A DNA stretch of 64,000 nucleotides from Lagopus muta (lineage: Eukaryota > Chordata > Aves > Galliformes > Phasianidae), in NCBI RefSeq assembly GCF_023343835.1, contig NC_064437.1, positions 3,548,001-3,612,000 on the forward strand, written 5' to 3'. The position numbers were made by a program, and so were the translations under genes. Under the pieces are notes generated by a model, which did no database searches, was not told the DNA's origin, and saw only the letters and a list, made by a program, of their open reading frames with translations. This document shows, one piece after another, positions 27,401-39,827 of the stretch; position 1 is the stretch's first letter, and the number at the start of each line of letters is the position of its first letter.

Positions 27401-30400
27401 GGTACGATTTTTTGTTACAGATGAGCACTTGGGAAGAGAGATGATATTTGCAGTAGGACAGCACAAAGGCTTTGCTGACTTCCATTTTCTAAGGAGGGCT
27501 GCATCGCTCACGTGTATGCAAGCCTTGACATCAAGAATCTGTAATATTCTTATCGCCACATCACTTTGCACATGGGAAAATAAACTCAGATGCAATACTC
27601 CTACCTAAATTGGGATTATATTTTATATTCCTCCATTTCCAGTGTTGAGCTCAGTTATTTTCCCATAGGTTTTTGGAATCTGCTATACCAGTCTCCCAGA
27701 AAGAAAACGACTGTGACTACTTAAGTCAGAATACCAACTGGAAAACAAATATCAGAAGAAAATATTGATTAATACGCTAGTCTACATGAAGTAAATCCAG
27801 CTGAAAAGCTCTGAAAATGCACATGAAAAATAACTGTGAGAGTCTTAAGTAAACAGTTCCCTTACTGGATTTGCTGTAGCTGACTAAAATCTTTCTTCTC
27901 CATTCCACATTAAAGGAGAGCCCTAAAACCACATTTTGCATATTTCATTAGCTCAAATCTTTTCTAACCTGGTTCCCAGGGCAGACCAAGTCTAATAAAC
28001 TTTTTAAATGAATCTAACACTGTTCTAAAATAACAGCATTAGAATCCGGTGGAGTGTGAACAACAAGGCTATCAATCAATGAGTATCTACTCTTATTCCC
28101 AGACCTTGGATGGAATTCTAAACAATTTTGGCCCCTAAGATTCACAATTTACTGAGCCTGAGCTAGCACAATAGCTTCAGTAATCAGTGTTACCCATCTC
28201 ACGCTTCTGGCTGCTTTCATCACAAAGAATTACACATTTGGAGAAGAAAAACATTTTTGTGGCCGTTTAAATAAATCACAGCCGAAAGTTTGTAGAAGGC
28301 CAGAAAGCTAGGAGTTACCCTGTTAGAAACAGATTAGTGGGCAGAGGGCAGGTGAGGTGGTCAGAGGTGTATGGAAAGTATAATCTATCAGATTGATAGC
28401 ACCACTATGTAGATGGCACAATGGTATCTTATCTTCCCAGCCCTGCAACCAAAATAAACCACATACAAGTCTTGGAGCCTGATTCTGTTGTCTTTAAGTA
28501 CACACCCCTTAGGGTGGTGACCCAGGACACACCACACATCTTTTACTTCATGTAAGACAAAATCAAAACAAATATAATCAGTATTTTTCCTTTTTGGACT
28601 CTCACAGAGACTCTTTGATGTGTTTCCCCTAATCGTTTGGTCTTTTTAATCACCACACTCGGGGGTTTCTCTGAGATTATTATGGTCTAGGTTTTTACGT
28701 AACCTCTTCCAAGGGAGCACATTCCCAAGCTCCCAACACAGCAACTGCTGAAACAGTACACAGCAACTCTACACCAAAGAATATCTTGTCCAAATGAAAC
28801 CAAAAGGGAACTTTAGATGAGTACATTCTGCTTAGGTTGGAATTTTGGCTCAGATACAGGAGTTCACGCTCCTGGTCTTGCAGAAAGCAGCACTAATGGA
28901 GATACTGAAAATGAAAGTATCTCTTCTAATTCAAAACTGAAAATCTGGCCACTTCTGTAACATGCTTTTATGCTCTGGGAAATTTTACTCACCTTTACCC
29001 ATTCAGGAAGGGGAAATCCTCGGTGCTACGCCTCAAAGGGGGGGTTGTCACTCACTGACTAAACACAGGATTCCACCAGCAGTACAATTTAGGATCTATG
29101 GTATAAAACTAGCTACATTTCTAGCTTCTAGCCAGCTGCTCACCAGTTTGTCTTTGGAGCAATTATTGTGATTAACGTGTAACTTCAATTCTCTTTATCG
29201 ATACTCCTATTTACACAGATAATCCTTAAGCAGATTACCACAACATTTTCAGTATTACCTAAGAGGTTCACTGGCGTGCTACAGTTCTGAACTTTAACAG
29301 GTCCAACAATAACAAAATGCCTAAACTTAAAATAGGCACCATGCAAAACCTGCATAACTGGAACATGTATAAAGTGCCCTGTATGCAGCTGCCAGTGGAT
29401 CTGTGAGGTTCTGGAGTTAATTTCCATTTATCAGCTAGGAGTTACTGACACCCTGACACTCAGCTCTGTTGCTCTCTGCTGTCGAGACCTTGCACATGGA
29501 GGAAGAGAGAGGTAAGACAAGAACTGGAGACATCTTTATGTGGGAAGGTGCCCTGCTAAGAAACTGCTTACTGAACCTGACAGCAAGTGCACAAATAACA
29601 TAGCAGGAGCATTCAGATGTACTCCCAGCAAAGGGAAGGACGAGGCAGTGACAATCAGAGCTATTACAAGACAAATACAAATTAAAGACACTGCCTTTAA
29701 TCTCCAGGATACTAAAAGATTTTTTGAGAGCTCCCAGTGTTTGGGGGAGGGGGAAGGATGAGAAAAGGGAATGGGGGGACAGGAGGCTCTCCTGAAACTT
29801 TTCTTACAGTTTGTATCACCCTTTTGAGGGGGGGGGAAAGAAAAAGTAAGCCTAGAAAAAGCAACAGAGGATTTTGAAACTATCAGAAAAGCTTCTGGTT
29901 GATAAAACTTTATAAAAGGTAGCTAACTCTTTGCAAAACTTCCCATGAGGCCTCAAAAAGCACCCTGGGCACACTTACATAGGCAGCTTTGCATATGAAG
30001 CGCTGTTTGGTTCAAAAAAACAATTGTGTATTTTTACCACTGTGGTTATTGCTGTCAATTGCCCCCCGGTTACTGATCTGTGAGAAGCACAAAAAGTACT
30101 CAAAGCTACCACAGCATAACTACTGATGTTTATGGGATTTTCTGCATTTCTCCTTCTTACCCTGAGACTTCAACCTGCTGGTGAATGCTGCCACATACAT
30201 TGCCTTTGTTTATCTGTTCTGTTTACCTCGTGGACAGAATCAGCACTCTAGCAAGAAAACTGCTATTGCTTATGCAGAATTTCCTTAAAATGAAAGCTTG
30301 CTGCCCATTAGCACTTCCCAGAAAGGTATACTGCTCTATCACCGCCCATATCAAATTCAAGTGCACAGACATGTTTACAGTACGTGCGGCAGCTCAGATA

Positions 30401-30409
30401 GGCTGGGCT

Positions 30410-30431
30410 GTTGCAATCCTGTTGCAATCCT
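30410..30431. repeat. 11-bp perfect tandem direct repeat
   Basis: GTTGCAATCCT occurs twice in direct succession. A small slippage duplication. Confidence 0.9.
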
Positions 30432-31315
30432 GAGCAGAAAAGTTAACACTGGCATGCTGCTCCCACGCCCTCCCCTCTTCAGGCTTTACATTAACTCAGT
30501 GACACCCTGCTAGGCACAAGGTTTATTTACACAACACAAAGTCTTGAGACGAGCCTTTGTTTGACTACAATGTTGACAGGCTCGTGGAGCGCTACTGCCT
30601 ATAGCAAAGGTGCGCTAAGAACCAACTGCGGACCACGTGTGAATGAAAGGTTTTGAAAGCAGCTTGATTGAGTTTCCAGATGCAGCACAATTCTCCTTTA
30701 GCCAAGAGCTGCTGGGACAAACTAGAGAAGCTCCTGGCTCTCACAGACCAGGGAATTGCACTAAGGCAGTGGTTCTACAAGGATTTTAATCCAGCGTATG
30801 CTGGTGACACTCTGAAAAGAAGGCAATTCCTCCTTCCCTGGCCATTCAGGCTTTTTGCTGGGATAAGATTTGAACTGGATGCATTTCCCAAAACGCTTCA
30901 CCTCATGGTTGTGTCAGAGCAAGGGAGGGGACAGCGTGGGAGCAGGAAGAGGGCAGGACTGCCTCTTTTGTCAGCAGTGCAGGCCAAAAGCACTTGGGAG
31001 CTAACAACACGGTAAATTGTGCTGATTTACATCTGCTCCTTGGTTTTCCTAAAAATTGTTGCTGTGCAATTTAAAACATAGATTTATGTAAAAGCTTGCA
31101 GGAAAGCTTAGGGGCAGATTTGCTGGGCGGAGTGTCCAGGGGAACTGTAAGCCTCACCTTTGCAGCAATGCCCTTTCATGCGAGCAGGGAGTGACTGTTC
31201 AATTCACTCTCTTCCCCAAGGGGTGTGAAATGCAGAAGAGTTCCTGTGTTTCACGTGGTATCTTCTTGTCAATGTTTTGGACTAAGTATCAAAACTCTGT
31301 ATTCAAAGAAACGGT

Positions 31316-31386
31316 CTGTGTGATTTTGGGAAGGTGTTGAGCACTGCGCCCCAGCTTCCCCATACTGGGAAACTGAAAAGTATTAC
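31316..31386 (+). mobile_element. MIR-like ancient SINE fragment
   Basis: TCTGTGTGATTTTGGGAAGG, then CCCCAGCTTCCCCATACTGG, then a GTATTA end follows the sense MIR order (GTGTGACCTTGGGCAAG, CTCAGTTTCCCCATCTG, GGGATAATA). Diverged, so moderate confidence. Confidence 0.45.
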
Positions 31387-34300
31387 TTTCCCCTACCCAG
31401 ATTTTTGACAGTAACAACTCCAAATCATCGTCAGAACTTCTGACAGTGGTGGGAAAAAAAATACATTAACACCTTTCCCCTCCTCTGCTTTCCCCCTCCA
31501 GCTTCCCCCAACAGCAACAAAAAAAAGTCCACAGCAACTGCAGGAAGATATTTGGGCAAAGTGTCAGAGAGTGAAAATGGCATAAATCTCAGTGCCAGGA
31601 TGTGCTCTACACGTTCTAAATGCATTACAAGGCTGATGAATTAATAAAAATGTCAATAGTTGATATCCTAAAAGCAAACAGGACCACTAACAAATATTTT
31701 ATGCCAATAAATTAATCCTAGGTATTCTTCCAGATGAAATTCCATCCCTTATCTGTACCTATTTCCTTACTGCATTTTCATAGCATTCTTTTTCCCCACA
31801 GAAAGGGGATCTTCATGCTTTACTACAACTTCAGTTATGACTGTTTTACAAGCAAGCAAAGCAAGCCAGAGAAATGCAAAAGTAACTTAAGGTCATTCAG
31901 TGGGGAGGCAGAAGCAGGGGAGGTTGTGGTTGTATCCCACTTGAGTTTACTCATTTCTCCTGCTTTTTCTCCACACAGAAAATAAAATTACTTCTCATTA
32001 TACTTGTGAGGTGACATTAAAGAGGTGAACATATTTTTGCTTCACCTTGTAAATTCTTTTGGTTGCCTTGAATTGAATGTATATTCCCAACCACTAATGG
32101 TACAGGGTTAGGTAGGTGTTTTGCAGGCCAAGAACATAAATGTGAAATACACTACTGTTCTTATTAATATTTGTAAAATCATCCGAGGCTGAAATTGGCT
32201 ATCATTGAATTGACCTCAGATCTTTGACATAAATGCCTATTTGAAGCACTTGGCAATAGGTTGTAAGCATCCACACCCAGAACATCTTTGCCTGGGCTTG
32301 CAGATTTGCCAGCCACACATCTTTTCCTACACTGACTGTAAGGAACGCAGTGGCTGGAAGAAATCAGCACCAAACATGCTTATGTAGAATAAGGCTACTT
32401 TGTACCATTAGCTCCTACAACATGTGTGCTTAACCTCTCTCATGTGACTCACCTGAGTCCACAGCCTTGGCAGAACAGAAGCCTCTGCAAGTATGTGCAC
32501 ATTACAGCTGGTACCCAGACCTCTAAATACCATGCAGTCCTTTTTGGAATGTCTTTCTAGTTATGTTCTCTGGAAAAAAACAACAGCCAAAGAACCAGCT
32601 GAATTTCAATTAGCTGCCATCACAGCCCTCAGGCCTTTGCTTTATTGTTGCCCTTTTATCCTCAAAATTTTCCTTGATCTCATGAGCTTGTTTCTAATAT
32701 ATTCAAATATTATGGCTTTTTATATGTTTCATATGTTCTCAACAGACTGTGTAAACAGTCCTGCGAGCTGACCAACGTGTCTGCCAAATGCACTGCCTGC
32801 TGTTCATGCAGTATTTCCTCTAGCACATATGTGAGCTGTGCTCCTGAAGCCACTGCACGTAAAATGAACACAGGTAAGGATCAGTACTACCTGGGCAGAA
32901 TTTTCCGTCAGTGCCTCATCTCTGAAACGAGGGAAGGTACAAATACTGCAGTGTCAGTGACTGCACGTGACTTTTTACTGAAGAAAAGATGCAATAAGTG
33001 CAATTTTCAGGGTTTCAAGTGGCCTGATTCTCCTCCTGCAGAAGCCCTGAGAAGTGCAGTGGACAAGACCAGGACATTTCCACTTCAAGTGGGAGCAGCC
33101 AGCACAGTGGGGACTGTGTGACACGTCAGCTGTGCTCAGAGATCTGCCTGCTTACTATTCATCAGACAGGACTGAGGAAGAGTAGCACTTCAGCAGCATC
33201 TTACCCACAGATGAAGTCTTTAACTCTCCTTATTGTCCTATCTTTCCTCCTCTGTGCCCTTTCCTCCCTACAGTGCCTGCCTTAGCTGTTTGGCAACCCT
33301 CACTGCTCCCACACCATGACTCCAACTCAAATGACTGTCATCCAGAGGGAATGTTTCCATTTGAATGACATGAGCAGGCACTCGGTAAACTTCCCCACAG
33401 GCTCTGCCACTATAATCCCTGGGAAGAAGCAACCTGCAGGACCTACTTTCACTGTTCAATGCTTTCTCTGTTTATTGCTACCATTGTCAGAACCAGAAAC
33501 ATCACTCAAATTCACACAGGAGTCCTTACATCTGTCAGCCACCAACCACTGGTGATACTCAGCATCAGAAACTCGCTGTCCATGCAAGCCTGAACCCGTA
33601 GCTTAGGGAAGGGGAGCTTGATTTCTCATTGGAAATTCCTATGCTCTGTGGTGCTCTATACAAGGCATTTTTGGTGTCATGCTGACTTGCTTCCTTTCCT
33701 TCTCCTGTTGCAAGCACTCCTTTATCCCAGGTTGCCAGAAGCCTACTGTTCCAACAGCTGCTAAGACAGAGTGAGGTGTCAACTTTGACGAGATGCCAGA
33801 TTGCTTATTAATTAAAAAGCCAGGCATTTTGTATCCATTCTGAGACACTAATCAAAAGTAAACTATTTTATCGACGGCTCCCAACAGTTATATCTGGTTA
33901 TTCTGAGGTATTTGGTCACAACTGGCAACATAACTCAATGCATTTTGTTGTTCCTGCTTACTTTAATAAAGATTTATCAAAATACCAAAAGGCCAGAAAG
34001 CTCATTTCATTTCTGCACAGTGAAATCATGCCTTGGTTGTATCTGAAAAAATGCACACTTTTGTTGGGATCTTTGTCCTCAAACACAGTAAATATCTTTT
34101 CAAAGGTGCTCATCTGCCTCTCCAGCACTCAGCATTAGTATGCTTCTATTTGTATGTTAATTTTTTTTTTCATACTGCTAGCCACAACCGAGCACTGCCT
34201 TCTGCTTCCCATATGCCACATGTCCTCCAGTGCCTCCTGTATAGCTTACCTTCAAACTCACTTCACTCTCTGGGCTCCCACTGTTGATCAGCTGCCTTTC

Positions 34301-35329
34301 TGCCAGCCTTGGTCGTGTGTTGGGGATTGCTGAAGTATAAGATCCAAAGGATAGGAACTTTGCCCAATTCTCTGTTTCTCAGAACACTGGATATGCTGTG
34401 GGATAGGAATAATGAACATAGAGGCATTAACAGCATGATATTTTGATTTGTAAAGCCCTAAAATTCCAAGGGGAGCAATACCCTGGGATCTCTTCACCTC
34501 TAAACAATGTAGCTAGCTTCTATTCACCAAGGTTTTTCATCAAAAATTATGCAAATAAATACAGCTGTTTGAATAACAAAAAACAGCTCATAAATGATTT
34601 GAAAATATACTTTTGAGTAACTGCAGTGATAACTCAAAGCCTCTATGAAGCTAGCAAGGAATGGAAAAAACGGAATAACTAAATAGAAGGTCATCCTCTC
34701 CACTTTAGAGACAATCATATTACATCTTTCACTCCTTTTTTGCTGCACACAAAACACCCAAGGTTTGAAATGCTCCAACAGTACTCATCATAAAATGGAA
34801 AAAGAAAACCCAACAACTGTTTTTAGTGGTTCCTCCTTCACTTCTATACTCTGTTTACATCCAGCGTTGCTGTCATGCCCCAGAGGTAACCCAACAGGTC
34901 TTGCAAAGTCTCCTAACTTTGCCCCACCTCCATCATTCACAATCTTGTCTCTGTAACCTACTCATTTTCCTCCATTCCACAAAGTAGTAGTTTCAAAGAA
35001 ATTCACAGATTAATTAAAATGATTGGTGGGATGAGTAGGTGAGGGGGACAGGCTAAAGGGCTTGACAAGAAGAAAGATGAAAAGGACTAAACGCATGTAG
35101 CTTGGTTATGCGATGACTAATTGAGGGTGGAGGAGATGGACACGATACTCATTTACAAGTGCTTGTAGTTCCGAGGAACCCTTTTCATGGACAAATGCTA
35201 GCTCAGGACCAAGTGTTCTGCCTTGTCTTACAGATCTGGTTTCAGGGTTCTTCACATCAAGCTCAGAGACCTCCTGCGCATTCACACCTCTCCCTTGGAC
35301 CCTCAGAGATCATTTTTTAAGTTCAGCTC

Positions 35330-35480
35330 TCAGCCAGACGCAGTTCCTGGATCCCCACGAGGCCACGTGAGCCGTGGTGAGGGCAAAGAGCAGAAGGAGC
35401 GGCCGTGGGGCCGGAAGCCGGGGGTGGACGATGTGGCGGCTCCGCCACACCTCTTGCACTGCAGGCTGAGGTGGATTTGA
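35330..35480. other. Small isolated CpG-rich patch about 4 kb upstream of JUN
   Basis: Around 12 CpG within about 150 bases by eye, in otherwise CpG-poor DNA. A good splice-acceptor-like sequence (CTGCCTTGTCTTACAG, ending 35,233) lies just upstream, but the open frame that follows has no recognisable domain. It could be an orphan CpG island, an exon of a non-coding transcript or a regulatory element of JUN. Confidence 0.45.
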
Positions 35481-35861
35481 ACCGGCCCTGAGAACACACC
35501 TTGAGGAACTCCTGTGAATTATTTTTACTTCCACTTACCCCAAGGAAACTCTGCTCCCTGTGCCCTCGCACCCCTGGCCTCTTTCACCATGCTCTGATAC
35601 AGAACACAAAAGAAATACATTTGCTCCTTCTGCCCATTCCAACTCTCCCCTCCCTCAGCAGGGCAGACGTGCTCTGTAGCACTTCATCCAAAAAAGAAGC
35701 TGCTGGAGAAGGTCCATGGATTCTCAGCCTTACCTCACCTCATGCAGAGGTGAAGCAGGTATCATGTTGGAAAGCACGAAGGGGGTCAAAAAGCAAATAA
35801 ATGAAGGAGAGCATTTATAACAATAATGCAGAAACTCCTCTGTCATAATATATCTAAGCTT

Positions 35862-35892
35862 AAAAAAAAAAAATATATATATATATATATAT
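35862..35892. repeat. Poly(A) run followed by (AT)10 microsatellite
   Basis: About 12 A lead into ten AT units (35,873-35,892). A simple repeat, likely length-polymorphic. Confidence 0.93.
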
Positions 35893-38800
35893 TCTGCACA
35901 CAAGCAAGCACTTTCCTTCTGTCAGTGCTGTTTCCAATACAGAAACAGTAAAAACCTACTATTTTTTTTTTTCTAATAATCCAGAAATAAGCAAAAAGCA
36001 CCTGGGATACAGGCCTGCAACAAACCAACCAACCTGTTTATTCCTGGACACCAAATACAGTGCAGATGGATGGAGTACGTATAAGAAATTTTAATTTGTC
36101 TTTGAAAAGCCATTTAATTATTCAGATTATCTGATTGCCTCAGTCAATCTCATATTGATTGATTAGAGAAATTTATAAATCAAAACCTGCATTATGCTGG
36201 TCAGAGCATCTGCCTCTCACAGCATCAGAGATATGCAGATTCCTAATTTCCAGTCCCTACCCACGGGTTTAGCTTACTGGGACATGTAAATGGCCATGGT
36301 TTATAAATGGGCCGCTAAGTGTTTTCGTTCTACTAAAGGAGTATTTGCTTAAGGACATCAGGAAAGAGGGGAAAGCCCTCAAGTAATAGCTGTTTAATAG
36401 ACCAGAGCACAGCCCCAAGCTGCCAGCCCCTCGGCTGACGGCCATGGAGGATCACTGTGGCTGCACGCACGGGGAGCAGCGCTCAGTGACTCAGGTGGGA
36501 GCCGGGCGCTGTGCTGAGAGCTGAGCCGAGATCCCTGCCCATGGCCAAGCACCCGCCTGGCACTCATTCCCTCTTGGGATCAGAAGGCTGAAATCCCCTC
36601 AGAGCAGCAAAGAGCGTTGGTCTTGGGTTTCAGAGCTCTCCTGCTACGCGCAACCTTTACGGGCAAGCTGGCTGTCTATTACCTGGTAACCTTTAAGCGA
36701 GTAGTAATTAACATAATGAGTGGACTGATGGGTGTCCCCTATAGCTATGGGCCTCAGTAGCAACACGTCTCTGGCAAACTGGAATGTCTAGTCCTGAACT
36801 GCACCTTTGTAAAAGGAAGGAAGTAAAACTAAAATGGGCTGGGGATAAAAAAAGACCAAAGAAATGAAATGACTTTGAGTGAATATCTCCAGCCCGATCC
36901 AGCACTCACTGAGGCCAATGAAAATTCTGCACCCATACAGGTGGGGATGATGTGGACAGGCTGTAAGGGCCCACTTAACCAGGCTGGAGTGGTTAGAGCT
37001 ACACTGACCAAGCTCCCTGATATGCAGAATGAATGCGGCTTTCTAGGACAAAACAGATGTGCAGAGGAAACAAAAGGACAACACTTTGACAAATTAAATA
37101 TGTCAACAGTTAATTGGAACATCCTTTGTCGGGGTTATTTGTTTATACAGAAAACTGACTAAAGCAAAAGACTTGCAACGGTTTCCTACGTAACAAAAGC
37201 CACACACATAAAAGCCTTTTAGTATAAAAATCATTTTAAAATAAAAACCTCCAGACAACAAAATGTTTAAAATTCACGTCTTGCCTTTCTCCAGAATTTC
37301 TTCTTTGCACAGACAAGCCCTTTACATGGATCAAAATGGTATGCTGACACAACAGAGCCGGATCATTCACAGACTGTCTAAGTGGGAGTGTGGGCACAGC
37401 AGGAACATCAGGACAGCCCCATCAGGCCCGATGAGACACTCTGCAGTCCTAAGGCACACAAAACCAAGGCACGCACGCAGGAGTTTTGCCCTGGGATGCT
37501 CTCCCAGACACAAACCATTTGCAGCTTTGGGATTTCCAGAGCCAGAGATTCACTGCACTCAATAGCCCTTGAGAGACTTCTCTCCTGTGACTTCATCTAA
37601 TCACTTTAAAACCCTTCCGTCTGCACAGCACCCTTTTGCCAAGGTGTTCCACAGCCCAACAGCTCTGCAAAGCAATTTCTCTCGTTCATTCTGAACCTGC
37701 CATCTGCCAGCTTTGCTCGGTGTCCTGTGGCAGGAGTCAGGCTCTGGCCTCTATCTATCTTTTATGTAAAGCTTAGGACAGAGCTAGGAAGCTGCTTCTA
37801 AAACTGATGACTTTCAGCGACTTCCCTACACACATGCAATAACCTCTGCTGAAGCTACAGAGGCAGCCAGGCAGCTTGAATTACCCGCACAGAGGTGCTC
37901 ATTGCCTACGTGAAGGCTGTGCACACACCTGCAGCACACACCAAGTCCCACATTCGTGGGCAAACTGTACACCACAGACTGCTAGCACAAACCTACAGGG
38001 GTGCGTGGATTGGCTGTGTGATTCCAGCACACATGGGCACATGGGTGAAATGAATACAATGACTGAAGTCAGGTGGGCACAGCAGGGGGACCGGGAGGAG
38101 ATTCTATAGAAAAGGGAGTAGTAACTTCTATCAGTGCATTCAGACATTCACTTTTAATTCACAGCTTTTTTTGTTGTTGTTTATTTCATTGTTGCTTGCC
38201 ATGTTGTAACAGGTAATTATGTTGTTACGTCTAGAAAAAAATAGCACCGGAGAATTTTAAAGCGCATTTTTAAACCAAGACTTAAGCTTGTCAGCTTGGC
38301 ACATCATACAAAGCGATGGAACCCGGCAGCCAGCAGCAGGACTTGTTGCCCCGGGTTCCCGTCCCGGCGGCACGCCGCGGGCAGCTCTACCAGCTGAGCT
38401 GCGAGTCGTTGCGGTCCGGAGGTGCGCCCCGCAGCTCTGCAGCAGCACAGACCTCCTTCCCCGACCGGATCCCTCCATCTCCCGCCGTTCCCCCCCATGC
38501 CAAGCTGCGCTCACGCACTAACACCAGCACAGCGCTCTGCAACCGGGAAGCCGTCCCGAGTTTAAAGAATGACTGTAGGGAAACCCATCCCGAACCCGGC
38601 TCTCTTCCCGTCAGCTTTCTCCCGTTACTCCGGGGAGCTCCCGACCCTGGGAACGGACGCGCCGTTCACCGCGGCGGCTAGGGGAAGCCGGGGCTGAAGA
38701 GAGCCGGGCGGCCCCTCCTCGCCCGCCGGGGCTCGCCGGGACGGGAGGAGGCGAGGTGGAGCCGCCGCCACCTCGGGCACGCCCGCCCGGCGCTGGGCCC

Positions 38801-39045
38801 CTCTGCGGTGCGGGGGCGGCCCCACAGCGCTGCGCTCCCGCCCCGGAGCGCCGCAACTCCCCCCGGCCCTGCCTGGAAGCGGCGGCGGCGGCAAGGAGGG
38901 GAAATCACGTGAGGGCTCCCCGGAGCGCCACCTCCAGGGTCGTACCACCGGGAGGCGGGAGGGGAGGGGCGGCGGGCAGAACTGCGCCGTCGAACGGAGG
39001 AGCGCGGCCCGCCCTCCCCCGCACGTCGCACCTCGGCCCCGTGCG

Positions 39046-39095
39046 GCAACGCAACGCAACGCGACGCGATGCAACGCAACACGATGCAATGCAAT
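39046..39095. repeat. Ten-unit imperfect pentanucleotide repeat (GCAAC-type)
   Basis: Exactly ten consecutive pentamers: GCAAC x3, GCGAC, GCGAT, GCAAC x2, ACGAT, GCAAT x2. It lies about 330 bases upstream of the proximal JUN AP-1 site. Variation between units suggests an older array that has drifted. I know of no described function. Confidence 0.9.
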
Positions 39096-39238
39096 GCGCG
39101 GGCGGGGGACGCGGCGCGGGGCGGCAGTGCTGCACCCCGGCACGGCGGCGGGCGGGCGGTACGCGGACCGTGAGGAGGCGCCGACGGCGGCCAACCCCGC
39201 TCGAGCTCGGGACGCGGTAACCAGATATTCAAAAACAA

Positions 39239-39442
39239 TACGTCAGCCCACAATGCCCCGGGCCGCCGCCAGCATTACCTCATCCCACAAGGCCCCGCGC
39301 CGGCGCTGAGAAGCTTCTAGGGGTGGGGTGGCCATGGCGACCGGCTGCTATGCACCGGGCCGGGCCAGCGGCCCGCCTCCCCCGGGAGAGGCGGCGGCAG
39401 CCAATGGGGAGCCCGCGGGGTGACATCATGGGCTATTTTTAG
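39239..39442 (+). promoter_or_regulatory. JUN: JUN promoter with jun2/jun1 AP-1 sites, CCAAT and MEF2 box
   Basis: Elements seen in order: a CRE-like TACGTCA at 39,239; the distal AP-1/ATF site TTACCTCA (jun2TRE) at 39,275-39,282; an HSE-like GAAGCTTC at 39,310-39,317; a CCAAT box at 39,401-39,405; the proximal variant AP-1 site TGACATCA (jun1TRE) at 39,421-39,428; and the MEF2/RSRF site CTATTTTTAG at 39,433-39,442. This is the arrangement known for the mammalian JUN promoter, where Jun/ATF dimers drive positive autoregulation and MEF2 and growth-factor signals act on the RSRF site. There is no canonical TATA box; the start of transcription is inferred to lie a few tens of bases after the MEF2 box. 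Confidence 0.88.
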
Positions 39443-39523
39443 CGGGCTCCCGGTCGCTGATAAGTGAAGGGCTGCACGCCGCGAGCGGGCTCAGAGCGCG
39501 GGGCGGGCGGGCGGCAGCGCGAC

Positions 39524-39530
39524 TGAGTCA
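39524..39530. promoter_or_regulatory. Consensus AP-1 site TGAGTCA in the JUN leader
   Basis: A perfect TGAGTCA heptamer lies about 95 bases after the MEF2 box, near the presumed start region. It differs from the two variant promoter sites (TTACCTCA, TGACATCA) in being the canonical Jun/Fos target. It could add to autoregulation; this is inference. Confidence 0.5.
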
Positions 39531-39580
39531 GCCGCCGGAGCGGGCAGGGCCGAGCGGCAGCGCGGAGCCGGGAAGTACTC

Positions 39581-39597
39581 GCGGCGGCGGCGGCGGC
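39581..39597. repeat. (GCG)n trinucleotide run in the JUN leader
   Basis: About five to six GCG/GGC units in a row inside the transcribed leader. They are likely to add to stable RNA structure and may vary in length. Confidence 0.85.
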
Positions 39598-39827
39598 AGG
39601 AGCGGCCCGGCCCGGCGGCGCAGCGCGGCGAGGCGAGGCGGCCCGGGAAGCGCGGCGAGGCCCGGCGGGCCCGGCCCGCGCCGGGAGGAGCGGCGGCGTC
39701 CCGGCTAGAAGTAAGGCTCCGCGCGCTCCTCACCCCAACCCGCGCGGCCGGGAGCGCTGTGGGGCGGCGGCCGGGACGCTCCAGCGCGCTGCCGCGGCTC
39801 CCGGCGCCACTCCGCGGGCTCTGTTCT

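Larger units (their letters stand above)
21317..38300. other. Gene-free stretch of the desert upstream of JUN
   Basis: No credible gene over about 17 kb. It holds an imperfect tandem duplication at 22,521-22,602, an (AAAAC)n run near 23,398-23,419, a GC-rich patch at about 24,180-24,490, an 11-base direct repeat at 30,410-30,431, a MIR-like fragment at 31,316-31,386, a small CpG-rich patch at 35,330-35,480 and an (AT)10 run at 35,873-35,892. In mammals the region upstream of JUN is likewise a long intergenic space, so regulatory DNA is likely here, but I cannot identify individual enhancers from one sequence. Confidence 0.6.
39450..39827 (+). other. JUN: JUN 5' UTR (approximate start)
   Basis: GC-rich leader between the promoter elements and the first JUN AUG, no longer than about 380 bases, shorter than the roughly 1-kb human leader. 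It contains a (GGC)n run at 39,581-39,597. I recall a report of internal ribosome entry in the chicken c-Jun leader; the sequence alone cannot prove that. The exact start is not visible. Confidence 0.6.

Noticed and set aside
29743..29778. G-run cluster as a G-quadruplex
   Set aside because: One loop would be about 13 bases, too long for a strict motif, and no gene is nearby.
30668..31015. 115-codon frame on the + strand
   Set aside because: No recognisable domain, no splice or promoter context, and a length expected by chance in 64 kb.
38355..38420. tRNA-like A box on the - strand (AGCTCAGCTGGTAGAGC)
   Set aside because: The D-arm match is striking, but no matching acceptor stem, anticodon arm or properly placed B box follows on that strand. 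The GGTTC-like motif nearby is on the opposite strand.
38625..39253. Overlapping 189- and 191-codon frames on the - strand upstream of JUN
   Set aside because: They lie in a CpG island, are rich in Arg/Ala/Pro/Gly and have no recognisable domain. Part of one is just the pentanucleotide repeat translated. High GC content removes stop codons by chance.
39759..39827. 23-residue N-terminal extension of c-Jun
   Set aside because: The first codon at 39,759 is GTG, and known c-Jun starts at the M(S/T)AK methionine at 39,828.
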